Of a DNA stretch of 64,000 nucleotides, positions 1 to 11,722 are shown piece after piece. Every line of letters starts with the position of its first letter. Position 1 is the stretch's first letter. Under the pieces are notes generated by a model. The model was not told the DNA's origin and searched no databases. It saw nothing but the letters and a program-made list of their open reading frames with translations. The stretch is taken from contig NW_027469204.1 of the NCBI RefSeq assembly GCF_051020765.1, forward strand, positions 186,001 through 250,000, read 5' to 3'. The DNA is from Lasioglossum baleicum. Its lineage: Eukaryota; Arthropoda; Insecta; Hymenoptera; Halictidae. The position numbers and the translations under genes are program-made.

Positions 1-1980
1 CTGCACCACGTAACCCATTATTCCACGAGACAAACAAGGTATTGGCCTTACCTTTAGCAAACCAAACCGGTTTCATCGATAGAATACGTTCGTGTTTAGA
101 GGAAGAAATTAGTATTCATTTCAGTGTCGGGCATCATAACTTGATGTATGAATTACAATCTCGATGGTGAAACCTTTCGCAAAAGTTACAACCCTCTTTT
201 AGGTTGGAGCAAATAGGTCTATAGCTTCACCTATCTTCACCCTCAAGCCTTTCGGGGACGATACCAACCACATTAACAGTCGGACGGCTAATTGGAAGGT
301 TTCACCTGTCTAATGACTCCAATTGTTCAACCAGGTATCCCGTGAGCAACTACGCCGAAAAGTATTGGCAATTGACGTCTTGTTCCACGGTTTCAGTACT
401 AATGCAGTTCGTCAAACCGGTGTAGATCGTTACCAATTGCTGTAAAGTCAAAAGTCATACCGAAGATATTATCCCTCGAGATGCTAACCCCTCGTATCGA
501 GTGTATAGCTACGAGTTTAGGGAAACACATTAATATACAATTTAGTGACGGCACCATATTTTCATGTATGAATTAGAAGATCGGAAGACATCCCGTTCGA
601 AAACGATACCACATTCTGGGAGAAAAGATCGGCTAAGTCAATACCTTTGTATATCCCATGACTTCGATGGATAAACCAGATTTTCCGGGAGTAAATTCTC
701 AGTACAGTATTGACAATATACACCTCAATTCACGGTTTGAATATTAAAGCAGGCCGTGAAGCCGTTGCAGTACATTACATATTCGTGTAGAGTTAAACTT
801 CTTACAGAGTGCCTTACCCTCCGAACAACTGACCCGCTGTAACGGGAGTATAACAACGTGTTCAGAGATACGAACTAGTATACGCTTTTGTGACGAGCAC
901 CTTTATTTCATGCATGTAATTAAAGGTCGAGGGTCGAACCGCTCGCGAACTTCGCCACTTTCTGAAATAAACGATGGGGAAAGTCAATATTTTCACGTTT
1001 CCTCCGATTGAGTGAGTCAAACCAGGTATTTCGGGTTAAAATCCGCTGTATAGTATTGGCATCGTACACCCTATATCATGGTATAAATATTAAAGTCCGG
1101 AGTCAAACCTTTATAGGTCGTTACGTATTGATATGGAGTCAAACTTTATAGCGATGGCCTCACCCTGCGACAAGTTATTCCGCTGTGTCGAGATTATATC
1201 TTCGTGTTCAGAGGGCAAATTGGAATACATTTTAGTGACAGGCATCCTTATTTCATGTATGAATAAAATAATCGCGAATCAAACCCGTCGAGAACGTACC
1301 CACCATCTTTGTGTGTCGGACGGATGTCCAACTATCCTGTGATTCGGAAAATTAAACCTGATATTCCGGGAGTAAATGCCCCGTCCAGTATTGGCAATAA
1401 ACACCTTAATTCTTGGGATGAATATTAAAGCAGGCCGTCATACCAATGTAGAGCGTAATCTAATTGTATAAAGTTATACATTTTACAGATGATCTCACGT
1501 TCCGAGACGCAAACCGTCTATATCCGGGGTATTCCTTCGTGTTCAGAGAAGCAAATTATTGCACATTTTGGTGACGAGCACCTTAATTTCACTCATGAAT
1601 TAGAAGATCGATGGTCAAGCCGTTTAAGTACGTTACCACCTTCTATTAGAGTCGAACGGCTAAGCCAATAGCTACACCTATGCTGTGATTCCAATGGTCA
1701 AACCACGTATGCTGGCACTAAATACGAAGTATTTTCAAATGAAGCCTTACTTCACGGTATGAATGCTATAGCAGATCGTCAAACCGTTGAAAAACGTTTC
1801 GTATTCGAACAGTAACAAACCAGTTACCCTTCCGAGAAGCTATCCCGCCCTACCGAGAGTATAATGTCGTGCCGTGGGAAACACATGTGTATGCACCGTA
1901 AGGTAGTGCTCCTTACTTTCATGTATGAATTACTGGATCGAGAGTCAAACCGTTGTAAAACGTTACCACTGTCTTCTCTT
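1..1980 (+). repeat. Satellite 1 array, forward block (about 346-bp monomers)
   Basis: Diverged head-to-tail copies of satellite 1 read in the forward direction. A landmark (TTCATGTATGAATTAGAA and variants) recurs near 141, 561, 907, 1252, 1588 and 1918, so spacing is about 330-346 bp except for the first interval, which holds a 74-bp internal duplication. Each monomer has two related halves, each starting with GTCAAACCGTTyGAGAACG. Neighbouring copies differ by many substitutions and small indels, and no two adjacent copies look nearly identical. Short open frames here (for example 1133-1342 and 1489-1671) are pieces of monomers and I see no sign of coding. The block ends where the orientation flips near 1983. 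Confidence 0.93.
171..315 (+). repeat. 74-bp internal tandem duplication in a satellite 1 monomer
   Basis: The segment beginning AACCTTTCGC at 171 is repeated from about 245 as AAGCCTTTCG. Both copies run on to a version of the 'CTTCACCTATC' part of the monomer, near 223 and 300. This explains the 420-bp spacing between the first two landmarks. The two copies have diverged, so the event is not recent. Confidence 0.75.
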
Positions 1981-1985
1981 CACGG

Positions 1986-2752
1986 AAGAGAAAGCATTCT
2001 GTTGTAGCAGGTTTGACGCTATGCAAGTAGGTAACCTTCTTCAACGGTTTGACGATCTGCTTTAGCACTCATATCGAGAATTATGGTGTCTGTTGAAAAT
2101 ACTCTTCTGCGAATTTACTGCAGTAATACGTGGTTTATCCATTGGAATCGTAGGTTAGGTGTAGCTATTGACTTGGCTGATAGACTCACACAGATGGTGG
2201 TAACGTTCTCATAGCGTTTGGCACTCGATCTTCTAATTCATCAATCAAAATAAGGTATGCCTCTGCTATAATGTCTACCAATTCGTTCCTGTAAACCCAA
2301 AACTAGTCAATCCCTATGGCGACTAGCGATCTCGGAATGTAAGGTGTAGATTAAGAAGAATGACTTTATGCCAATTGGTAATGTTCTTCGACAGTTTGAC
2401 TCTCGAGCTTAATATAAAGCCGTGAATTACGGTATTTATTGCCAATATTTTTCAACGAATTTACGCCAAAAGTAGGAGTTATTACTGTCGCAATCAACAG
2501 GAGAAGCTATTGCATTAGATGTGGGGCTTCCAAGGACGGTGGAATCGTTCTGCAAGGGTTTGACTATCGACTTTGCTATTCATACAGGAAACAAAACTGT
2601 TCGTCTGCTATAAATCTACAGATTGGTTTCACTGGCACTAAGTACGATACTCGATACAGCAGGTTAGGTTCTAGGAAGGTAAGGCATTCGGTAAAAAGAA
2701 TGACTTAATTCGAATTGGTACTGTCCTCCGACGGATTGACTCTCTTCTTTAA
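1986..2752 (-). repeat. Satellite 1 array, inverted block left of piggyBac element 1
   Basis: From about 1986 the same satellite is read in reverse complement: GTTCTC, CGGTTTGAC, 'ATTCATxxATGAAAT' and 'TACTCCCGGAATACCTGG'-like segments appear in that order. The block is cut at the TTAA at 2749-2752, where piggyBac element 1 has inserted, and resumes in phase at 5478. One monomer around 2270-2330 belongs to the 'type II' subfamily. Confidence 0.92.
2749..2752. repeat. TTAA target-site duplication, left copy (piggyBac 1)
   Basis: TTAA lies directly before the left terminal repeat and is matched by TTAA at 5478-5481 directly after the right one. Duplication of TTAA is the hallmark of piggyBac insertion. 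Joining the flanks at one TTAA gives TCTTCTTTAATATTCATA, which matches the satellite 1 consensus (CTACTTTAATATTCA and so on). Confidence 0.95.
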
Positions 2753-2771
2753 CCCATCTTGTGCCGGACGA
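2753..2771 (+). repeat. Left terminal inverted repeat of piggyBac 1
   Basis: CCCATCTTGTGCCGGACGA pairs with the reverse complement of 5460-5477 (CCCTTTTGTGCCGGACGA), with one length difference and a few mismatches near the outer end. The CCC next to TTAA is common in piggyBac termini. Confidence 0.94.
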
Positions 2772-2785
2772 CGATATATCGTCGT
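2768..2785. repeat. 18-bp perfect palindrome, copy 1, at the left end of piggyBac 1
   Basis: ACGACGATATATCGTCGT is its own reverse complement. It overlaps the inner edge of the terminal repeat and is preceded by GTGCCGG. An identical palindrome follows 42 bp downstream. It may be a transposase binding site (inference). Confidence 0.9.
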
Positions 2786-2809
2786 TTGCTACACCACTTA
2801 AAAGTGCCA

Positions 2810-2827
2810 ACGACGATATATCGTCGT
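2810..2827. repeat. 18-bp perfect palindrome, copy 2, at the left end of piggyBac 1
   Basis: Second copy of ACGACGATATATCGTCGT, preceded by GTGCCA, so the repeat extends leftward into the same GTGCC motif as copy 1. A short CACTT/AAGTG inverted repeat lies between the two copies. The whole of 2768-2827 could therefore fold as one long imperfect hairpin. Confidence 0.9.
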
Positions 2828-3076
2828 GCCTGTAATAACGCCTTATTCCTCGCATTGCGTGACAACTTTATCAGTAAATAACTTTACAAATGATCTAATT
2901 TGATTGTAATTTATCATATTTCGTTGACAAAGAATTTGTAAACCGATTTGGGTCTGACATTTTACACATTCTAAACCGGAGTGTGCTGGGACTCTCTTTA
3001 CGGAGGAGCAATAAGATGAACACTCAACGCCAGACACTCAAGTCGAACTGATTATGATAGTTATCTGAGAGTTCGC

Positions 3077-4927
3077 ATGCCACGCAGTTCATCGAGGCTA
3101 AAATCCTTCTTTCAGTCTTTGCTTGACTTTTATAGAGAGAGTTTCTACCCCGTGTTCTGTGACGTTCTTTTGCGACAAAAACCGAGACGCTTTTCAACAG
3201 TTTTCTTGAAAAAGCTGTGCCCTGTTCCAAATGTGGAGGACGAAAAATTAGTTCGATTTATTAGCGAGTTTGAAATAGATGAAGAAGTTTCCGATAGTGA
3301 TGATCAGATATGTGTACCGAGACGTCGGAATGTTCGCCAAATACTTAGCGATAGTGAAACTGACCAGGAAGAGGGGCAACATGTACATATTAGCGATAGT
3401 GAGGAATCGTTTAGGGATTTCACTGAAGCTACTGTTGAAAATGATACTCATTACAACCCACCCCCATTATTTTTGGCAACTGTGGGTCCGAAACATATGC
3501 CACCGAAGAATTTTATACCTATTATATATTTCAATTTATTCTTCACTCTTGAATTTCTTGAGATCATGAAAACTGAAACAAATCGGTACACAAATGCATT
3601 ATTCGAAAGCACGCACATATCAATTGCATCTAGAACAATGGACGGGAAGAAAACCACAGTTCCAGTGATGATGGCTTTTATAGCCGTCCTACTCGAGGTG
3701 GGAATAACCCGTAGACCTACATTGTTTAGTTACTGGTCAACAAACCATAGGTATATTTCACTGTTTGGGCAAATGTTTAACCATAATAGATTCCAGATAT
3801 TATGTAAGTTCTTTCACACTCTGGGCAACAGAACCATAGCACCACGGAACAGCCCAGACTACGACGCAGCACCGAAATTTTAACCCGTTGTTGCACATGC
3901 AAATAGAAAGTTCAAATCAACAGCTCAGTATAGAGGAATCATTAGTAGGCACAAAGACCAGATCAACACTAACTCAGTATTTGCCGAATAAGAAGCACCA
4001 TAGATGGGGGATAAAATTTTGGATGCTAACCGATGCAATCGCACACTATTCTCGGCCATTTCATCGCTATCGGGGCGCCAATGACGAACGTGACAATATT
4101 GAAGTAAAACAAAAAGGCCTTGCTCATATCGAAGTAGACAAATTACACAATATGGGAAATTACTTGATGAAGGGATACCATATTAAAGCCGATAATATTT
4201 TTATCAGCATGGTGTTAGCAAGGCATCTGTTGCGCAAGCAATCATTTCTAGCCTGAACAATCCGAAGTAAAAGGAAATGTATTCCACCGCAGATGAAGCG
4301 AAAACTAAAAGTGGGCAATTCTAAATTTTTGCGAAATCGTGAAATACTATTACTAGCCTATAGAGAAAAAAATCGCAAAGAAAAAATGTGTTACTATTAT
4401 CATCACACGGAATAGCCGCAAATACAACCATGTCAAGGCAAAGGTCGAGTCAGGAAAGAGAAGGAGGAATACCAGCTATCATATCTGATTGTAATAAGTA
4501 TATGGGAGGTACAGATGTCTCAGACATGATGGTTTATGCGTATTTAGATGAACGACGAACAGTGAAGTATTGGAAAAAAGTTGTATTTCCCATATTTTCA
4601 CGCATGGTTCTGAATGCGTATATTTTATATCAACTGAAAACCGAAGGAACTGCTATGTCCCGACTGGAATTCATAACCGATTCCATTGAATCAATAACAA
4701 CCGAATGGATGACGGTAAAGAGTAATGCTGAAAGACCGTTGTGTGAATCATCGAGTAATACCACAGTCCCAGGTATTCGCAAACTTCCTTGAAAGCAGGA
4801 AAAAGTTTGCGTTTTTTGTTGTAGGCGGGACGGTGGGCCAGTACGAAGATCACGTACAATTTGTATTCATTGCAGTAAAGAGTTACACGGTGTATGTATT
4901 AGCGAACATCAATCCTATAATAAGTAA
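3077..4927 (+). pseudogene. piggyBac transposase, disrupted (PGBD-type, DDE_Tnp_1_7 family)
   Basis: This would be a roughly 617-codon transposase that cuts and pastes the element at TTAA. From 3077 there is an acidic N-terminal region, then conserved piggyBac blocks (TETNRY at about residue 166, SYWS near 218, NRFQILCKFFHTL). Near 3880 the frame shifts and continues with LSIEESLV, QYLPNKKHHRWGIKFW and GYHIKADNIF. A TGA at 4254-4256 interrupts this frame. A second frameshift near 4388 leads to NKYMGGTDVSDMM and a C-terminal block. After a TGA at 4790-4792 the same frame encodes a cysteine-rich domain (VCVFCCRR, TICIHCSKELHGVC), ending in TAA at 4925-4927. The second and third catalytic aspartates are present (4191-4193, 4514-4516). 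The first position is glutamate (3933-3935). The start is the first ATG of the open frame, and the true N-terminus could lie elsewhere. Confidence 0.95.
4793..4927 (+). pseudogene. Cysteine-rich C-terminal domain of piggyBac 1 transposase, beyond an in-frame stop
   Basis: The domain is in the same frame as 4388-4792, separated only by the TGA at 4790. It holds cysteines spaced C-x2-CC, then C-x2-C and a final C before HQSYNK and TAA. Cross-brace zinc-binding cysteine-rich domains of this kind sit at the C-terminus of piggyBac transposases and bind the terminal repeats (family knowledge). An ORF finder that stops at TGA would miss it. Confidence 0.85.
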
Positions 4928-5003
4928 ATGATTTGGGTGAGTTAAAAAAAGGAAATGTTACATATTTGCAATAGCCAGATAACTAAATAGCAATATTTGT
5001 GAT

Positions 5004-5009
5004 AATAAA
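5004..5009 (+). promoter_or_regulatory. Candidate polyadenylation signal of piggyBac 1
   Basis: AATAAA lies 77 bp downstream of the transposase TAA (4925-4927). It is placed as expected, but the sequence is AT-rich, so chance is possible. Confidence 0.45.
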
Positions 5010-5459
5010 ATTTTGAATCAGCAATGTTGTAGTACATACATCAATTGCTTGTCTTGCAGCAGATAAAATCCGTTTTTAGCCCGAATTATGCAATCGATCT
5101 CTTCCTTTATTTTTGGTTGTGAAATGTCACTTTATTTCACAAATTAAATTGGAAATGCAAATTATATGTTGCGTACTAATCTGTTTATATAAAATAATAT
5201 AAAACAATGCCTTTTTTATGTGTAAAAACGATTTGAAAGAAAGAACTCTATTCTTATATCATTTATAATTTTGTTCTTTATACTATTTTCAATCGATATT
5301 GGAGAATCATTATCATTGCTTTATTCTCCATTTCGTCATGAATACGTGACATTTATAAGCATGTAAATATCATTTGTAGTTTGGTTTTTATAAGCGTTTT
5401 TCCTCATAGTTGCATATTTGTCAAACTCAGCTGGTTATCTTCGCATAGGCAGTCGTATT

Positions 5460-5477
5460 TCGTCCGGCACAAAAGGG
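5460..5477 (-). repeat. Right terminal inverted repeat of piggyBac 1
   Basis: TCGTCCGGCACAAAAGGG, followed at once by TTAA (5478-5481). Its reverse complement matches the left end. The doubled palindrome seen at the left end is absent here; only the partial element GTCGTATTTCGTCC precedes the repeat. Confidence 0.94.
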
Positions 5478-5481
5478 TTAA
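5478..5481. repeat. TTAA target-site duplication, right copy (piggyBac 1)
   Basis: Matches 2749-2752. The following sequence TATTCATATCGTGAATTTAGG continues the satellite 1 monomer exactly in phase with the left flank. Confidence 0.95.
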
Positions 5482-7775
5482 TATTCATATCGTGAATTTA
5501 GGTCCATTGCCAAATCTGATCAGCGAATTTACTCCGAGAATTACTCAACTGACTCACGGAATCATATGATCGGTGAAGCTATTGCCTTCGCCATGCCATT
5601 GTCAAATTAGGGGGTAACATTTTCGAACGATTTGACCCTCCATCTTCCTATTAATACATGCAACTAAAATGTCCGTTGCTGAAGTATCGACTACTTTGTG
5701 TCCATGAACACTAAGCAAGTCACTTACTGCGGCGGGTTAAGTTCAAGGAGGGTAAGGTATCCGGCAAAAGATTTGAGCCCATACCAGTAGGTAACGTTCT
5801 ACCATGGTTCGAATTTTCATATTGCTCTTTACACCGTAAATTACGGTGTGCATTACCAATACTTTTCAGCGGATGTACGCCCAGAATACCTAGTTTGACT
5901 CTCGCAAGCACAAGATAGCTGAAGCTACTGACTTGCACCTTCGATTCTCGCAGAACGTTGAAACGTTTCCGATCGTTTGGTCGCTCGATCCTCTAATTCA
6001 TGCATGAATTTAAGGTGCTCGTTACTAAATTGTGTACTACTGTCTTTCCATTATCACGTAGCTATACTCTCGATACGGCGCGTTAGGTTCACGGATTGTA
6101 AGGCATCAGTAATCCGTTTGACGCTATGCCAGTAGGTAGCGTTCTCAAACGGTTTGAGGCTGTACTTTAATACTGAAGCCGTGAAATAAGTTGTCTATTG
6201 CCAAAACTGTCCAGAGTACTTGCTCGCGAAGTACCTGGGTTGACTCTCCGAATCAAAGGATACGAGAAGCGATTGTCGTTGCCGTTCCGTCTCTGACAGA
6301 AGGTCGTAAAGTTGTCGATATGGTCGACCCCCGATCTTCTAATTTATACATGAAGTTATTGTAAGCGTCATTGGAATGAACACTAACTTCCTTCTCTGTG
6401 CACGAAGCTATAATATCGATGAAGCCAATGAGGATCGCGATAGGTATGGCCGACGCTAATGCGATTGATTTTATACCAATTGGTAACGCTCTTTAAAGTT
6501 TCGAATCTCTTCTTTAATATTTATACCGTGAAATAAACTGTCTATTGCCTGTACTGTTCTGCTGATTATTCCAGGAATACCTGGCATTACTGTCGGAGTC
6601 ACAGGAGAGGTGAAGCTATTGAATTAGCCATTCGATTCTCAAGGAAAGTGGTATCGATCTCGAACGGTTTGACGATCGACTTTCCAAATCACACATGAAA
6701 TTAAGGTGCCCGCCGCTATATTCTATACTCATTTATTTCTCTGGATACGAAGGTATAATCACATTACAGCGTTTTTGTGTCTCGGAAGTCAGGCCCTCTG
6801 TAAAATGTTTGACACTATACCAATAACTAACTTTCTACAGCGGTGTGGGTTTGACTATGTACGATAACATTTACATCGCGAACTAGGGTGTCAATTGCCA
6901 TCACTGTTCTGCGGATGGACTCCAGGAATACCTGGTTTGACTCTCACAATCGCAGGATGGGTGAAACTATTGACTTAGCCATTCGTCTTTCGCAGAATGT
7001 GGCATCGATCTCGAAAACTTTGAATCTGGATTTTCCTTATTAATAAGTTAACGTGCCGTCACTGAAATGAACACTAGTTTCTTTCTAGGAACACGATGTT
7101 ATATACTCGATACAGCGGGTCAGATTATTCGGAGGGCATGGCATTCTGTAAAGCGTTTAACATTATAGCAATTGGTAACGGTCTCTAACAGTTTGACATT
7201 CGATCTTCTTATTCATATATGCAATCAAGGTGCCCGTCACTATAATATACACGAATTTGTTTCTCTGAACACGAAGTTATACTCTCGATACAGCGGGTTA
7301 CTTTCTCGGAAGGTAGGGCCTTCGGTAATATGTTTGACACTATACGAATAGGTATTGTTCTACAAAGCATTGACGCTCTACTTTATTATTATTCATATAA
7401 TAAATTAACGCGTCCATTGGTAATACTGCACTGAGAATTGTCTCCCTGAATACCTGGTTTGACTATCGGAATATCAGGATCAGTGATGGTACTGATTTGG
7501 CTGTGCGATTCTCAAAAGGGCGTTAACGTTCCTGAACGGATTGACTCGCGATCTCATTATTCATGCATGAGATTGTGGTACCCGTACTAAAATGAATACA
7601 AATTTTCACCTATAAACACGTAGTTATACCCTCGATACACCGGGTTTGATCCTCGGAAGGTATGGCCTTGCGAAAATGATTGACACTACAACAATTGGTA
7701 ACGTTCATCAAGCGGTATGACGTTCTACTTTACTATTCAAACCGTGAATTCAGGTGCCTATTGGCAATACCACTC
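5482..7775 (-). repeat. Satellite 1 array, inverted block
   Basis: This continues the reverse-complement satellite 1 block interrupted by piggyBac 1, with monomers of about 345 bp. A type II monomer (GAACACTAAGCAAGTCACTT) lies near 5699-5720. The block ends inside a monomer after TATTGGCAATAC (7760-7771), where the array turns to the forward orientation. No coding potential was seen. Confidence 0.92.
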
Positions 7776-10700
7776 AAGACAGTTACCACCTTCTTTGAGA
7801 GTCGAACGGCTGAGTCTATAGCTTCGCCTATAGTTGTGATTCCGGGAGTAAAGCCTGGTATTCCGGTGGTAAATCACTGAGCGGTATTAGTAATAGACAC
7901 CTTGTGCCACGGTTTGAATATTAAAATACAGCTCTACCCCGTTTCAGAACGTTACCAGTGGCTATAATGTAAAACATTTTTCAGAAAACGTTACCGTCCG
8001 AGATGCTAACCCGCCGTATCGAGAAGACAACTTCGTGTTTAGAGAAACACGTCAGTATTCGATTTAGTGACGGCACCTTAAACACACGTATGAATTAGAA
8101 TATCGATAGGCAAACGATTCGATAACGTTACCGACCTCATAAATGTTCGAGCGGCTAGGTCAATAGCTTCACCTATCCTGTGATGCCGAAATTTAATCCG
8201 GATATTCCGGGAGTAAATGTGCTGCACAGAAGTTGCAGTAGACACCTCGATTCACGGCTTGAATGCTAACGCAAGCCGTCAAGCCGTTGTAGGAAATTAC
8301 TTATCCGTGTAGGGTTGAACTCTTTACAGAATTCCTTACCCATCCAAAAACTGACCAGCTGCATCGAAAGTTTCACAACGTGTTCAGTTGTACGAACTAT
8401 TATACATTTTAGTTACGAGCACCTTCATCTCATACATGAATTAAAAGATGGAGCGTCAAACAGCTCAAAACCTTTACCACCTTCTGTGAGAGACGAACGG
8501 CGAAGACAATAGTTTCAACTATCCTGTGATTCGGAGAGTCAAACCAGGTATTCTGGGATTAAATCCGCTGCACAGTATTGGCATTAGCCACCGTATATCA
8601 CAGCTTGATTATTAAAGCAGAGCGCCAAACCATTTGAGAACGATACTAACTTGTATCGAGTCAAACAATTAACGAAAGCCTTACCTGCGTTGAATCTGAC
8701 CCGATGTATCGAGAGTATATTACCGTGTTCTGCGGGACGAATATGTAGACATGTTAGTGACGCGCACCATAATTTCAGGTATGGATTAGAAGGTTGACGG
8801 TTAAACCGTTCGAGAAAGTTGCCACATTCTTCGAAATTCGGGCGGCTAAGTCAATAGCTTCACCTATCCAGTGATTTGGAGAGTCTAATCAGGTATTCCC
8901 GGAGTAAATGCGCTGTGCAGTATTGGCAATAGATACCTTAATTCGTGGATTGAATATTAAAGCACAGTGCCAAACCTGTGTAGATCGTTACAAATTGACA
9001 TGAAGACATCCTTTTTCCCGAAGGCCTTACCTTCCAAGAAGCTAACCCGCTCTATCGAAAGTATAACTTCGGGTCCGGGTAAGAACAATAGTAAACATTA
9101 TAGGGACGGGCACCTTAATTTCACACATCAATTATAAAGATCGAGTGTCGAACAGTTCGAGAACATTACCACCTTCTTTGAGGATCGAACGGCCATGACA
9201 ATAGCTACACCTATCATGTTAATCCGAACGTCAAACACGGTACTTCGAGAGAAAATCCGCTAAAGAGTATTGGCATTAGACACCTTATATCACGGCTTGA
9301 ATATTAAAGCAGAGCGAAAATCCATTTGAGAACGTTTGCAACTTGTAGCCAGTCAAACAGTTTCCGAAAGCCTTACCTGCGGTGAATCTAACCCGCTGAA
9401 TCGAGGGTATAACATGTTCAGTGGGATGAATTCGTACACGAGTTAGCGACTCCCATATTAATTTCATCTATGAATTAGAAAATCGAGGGTCAAAACGTTC
9501 GAGAACGTTAGCACCTTCTACGGAATTCGAATGGTTATGATAGTAGCTTCACGCATCCTGGGATAACGCGAGTCAAAATAGGTACGCCGAACGTAAATGC
9601 CCCGTACAGTATTGGCAATGGACACCGCATTTCACGGTTTGAATATTAAAGTAGAGAAATACGCAATTTGAGAAAGTTCCCAGTTGACATATAGCCATAG
9701 GGTTTACCGAAACCTTTGCCGTCCGACAATCTAACCCGCCATATTGAGAGTATAACTTCGTGTTTATAGAAACACGTTGGTATAAATTTTAGTGACGGCA
9801 CCTAAAATTTATGTATGAATTAGAATATCAACGGTCAAACGGTTCCAGAACGTTGCCACACTGTGTGAGAGACGAACCGCTAAGTCAATAGCACCACCTA
9901 TCCTGTTAATCCGAGAGTCATACCAGGTATTCCGATAGTAAGTCCGCTGAAATGTATTGGCAATAGACACCTCTATTTACGGTTAGAATACTAATATACA
10001 GAGACCACCCGTTGTAGAACGGTACCAATTGGTATAAAGTCAAACACTTCACCGCTAGCTTTATCCTCCGAGAACCTCACCCTTTGCTTCGAAATTCTAA
10101 CTTCGCGTTCAGAGAATCAAATTAGTATTCATTCTAGTATCCGCACATTAATTTCATGTATGCTTTAGATGATCGAGTGCCAAACCGCGTGAGTACTTTG
10201 CCACCTTCCGTGAGAAGCGAACGGCTAAGTTAAGAGCTTCATCTATTCTGTGACTCCGAGAGTCAAACAAGGTATTCCGGGTTTAAATCCACTGACACGT
10301 ATTAGCAAGAGGTACCTTACATCACGGAATGAATATTAATGTAAGGAGTCCAACTGTCAGAGAACATTACCAATTGGAATGTAGTCTATCTATTTACCCA
10401 ATTCCTTACATTCCGAAAACCCAACCCGCTGAATCGATTGTGTTCCTCAGTTTTCACATGATCAGGTTATTAGACACTTTAGCACACGGATACATTATTT
10501 TCGCGCATATATGGAAATACCGAGGGCAAACCGTTCGAAAACGTAGCCACATTCTTTGAGGGTGGCACAGCTACGCCAATATCATCAATTATCCTATGAT
10601 ACCGACAGTCAAACGAGGCATTCTAGGTGTACATCCGTTGTACAGCATTGGAAATAGAGACCAGATTTCTGGGCATGATCATTACAATAGGAAGTCAAAT

Positions 10701-11722
10701 CGTCGAAGAACATATCAAATTGATGTAGAGTCATTCTTTTTACAGACTACGTTACCTTTCGAGAATGTATCCCGCTGCATCGAGAGTATGACTTCGTGCT
10801 AAGAGAAATAAATTAGTATACATTTGAGTCACGGGAACCTTAATTTCATGTTTGAATTAGAAGAACGAGTGTCAAACCTTTCGAGAACGATAACACTGTC
10901 TGTGAGAGACGAACGGCTATGTTAATAGCTTCACTTATCCAGTAATTCCGAATAACTTATCCAGTATTCCGTTAGTAAATCGGCTGATCATTATTGGGAA
11001 TTGACACTTTAAATCACGTTTTCAATATTAAAATAGAGCGCACACCGTTTGCGAACGTTACCAATTTCTATAAAGACGAACGCTTTAGAGAAGACCATAC
11101 CCTCCGAACTCCTATCGCGCTGTACCGACAGTGTATCATGGTGTTCAGAACACCAAATTAGTATACATTTCAGTGACGAGCACCTTAACTCCATGTTCGA
11201 ATTAGAAGCTCAAGAGTGAAATCTATCGAGAACGTTACCACCTTCTTTGAGAGTCGAACTGCTAAGTCAATGGCATCACATACCCTGTGATTCCGAAAGT
11301 CAAGCCAGGTATGCCGGGATTAAATCCGCAGAACAGTTTTGACCCTTGACACCTTAATTCACGGATTGAATATTAAAGTAGATAGTCAAAGCGTTTGAGA
11401 ACGATACCAATTGTTATAAAGTCATACATTTTATCGGATACTTTTCCGTCCGGGAATATTGCCGGCTGTATCGTGGGTATCACTTTGTACACAGAGAAAC
11501 AAATTAAGGTTCATTTTATTGACGGGCACCTTTATTTCATGTATGAATTCGAAGGTCGAGGGTTCGGGATCAAACTCGGGACCGTTACCACCTTCTATGA
11601 TATTCGATCCGCTATGTCCAAATCTTCATCTATCCCGTGATTCCGGGAGGCATTCCAGGTATTCAGTGAGTAAATCCACTCAACAGTTTTGGTAGTAGAC
11701 GACATAATTCATGGATTCAATC
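7776..11722 (+). repeat. Satellite 1 array, forward block ending at piggyBac element 2
   Basis: Forward-oriented, diverged monomers. Recognisable pieces include ACCACCTTCTTTGAGAGTCG at the start, repeated TTCATGTATGAATTAGAA landmarks and GGCAATAGACACCTTAATTC. The last monomer is cut at GGATTCAATCTTAA, corresponding to GGTTTGAATATTAA of the consensus, directly against the left end of piggyBac element 2. Confidence 0.92.

Larger units (their letters stand above)
2753..5477 (+). mobile_element. piggyBac-like DNA transposon 1 (degenerate, 2725 bp)
   Basis: This is a complete but inactive piggyBac element. It is bounded by TTAA on both sides and has 18-19 bp imperfect terminal inverted repeats (2753-2771 and 5460-5477, sharing TTGTGCCGGACGA). 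It encodes one plus-strand transposase remnant (3077-4927). Two copies of an 18-bp perfect palindrome lie just inside the left end. The 5' non-coding part (about 2830-3076) and the 3' part (4928-5459) are AT-rich and I see no other gene there. The flanking satellite is interrupted cleanly, so the insertion is younger than the satellite array. The relatively light damage to the reading frame also suggests it is the younger of the two piggyBac copies here. Confidence 0.96.
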
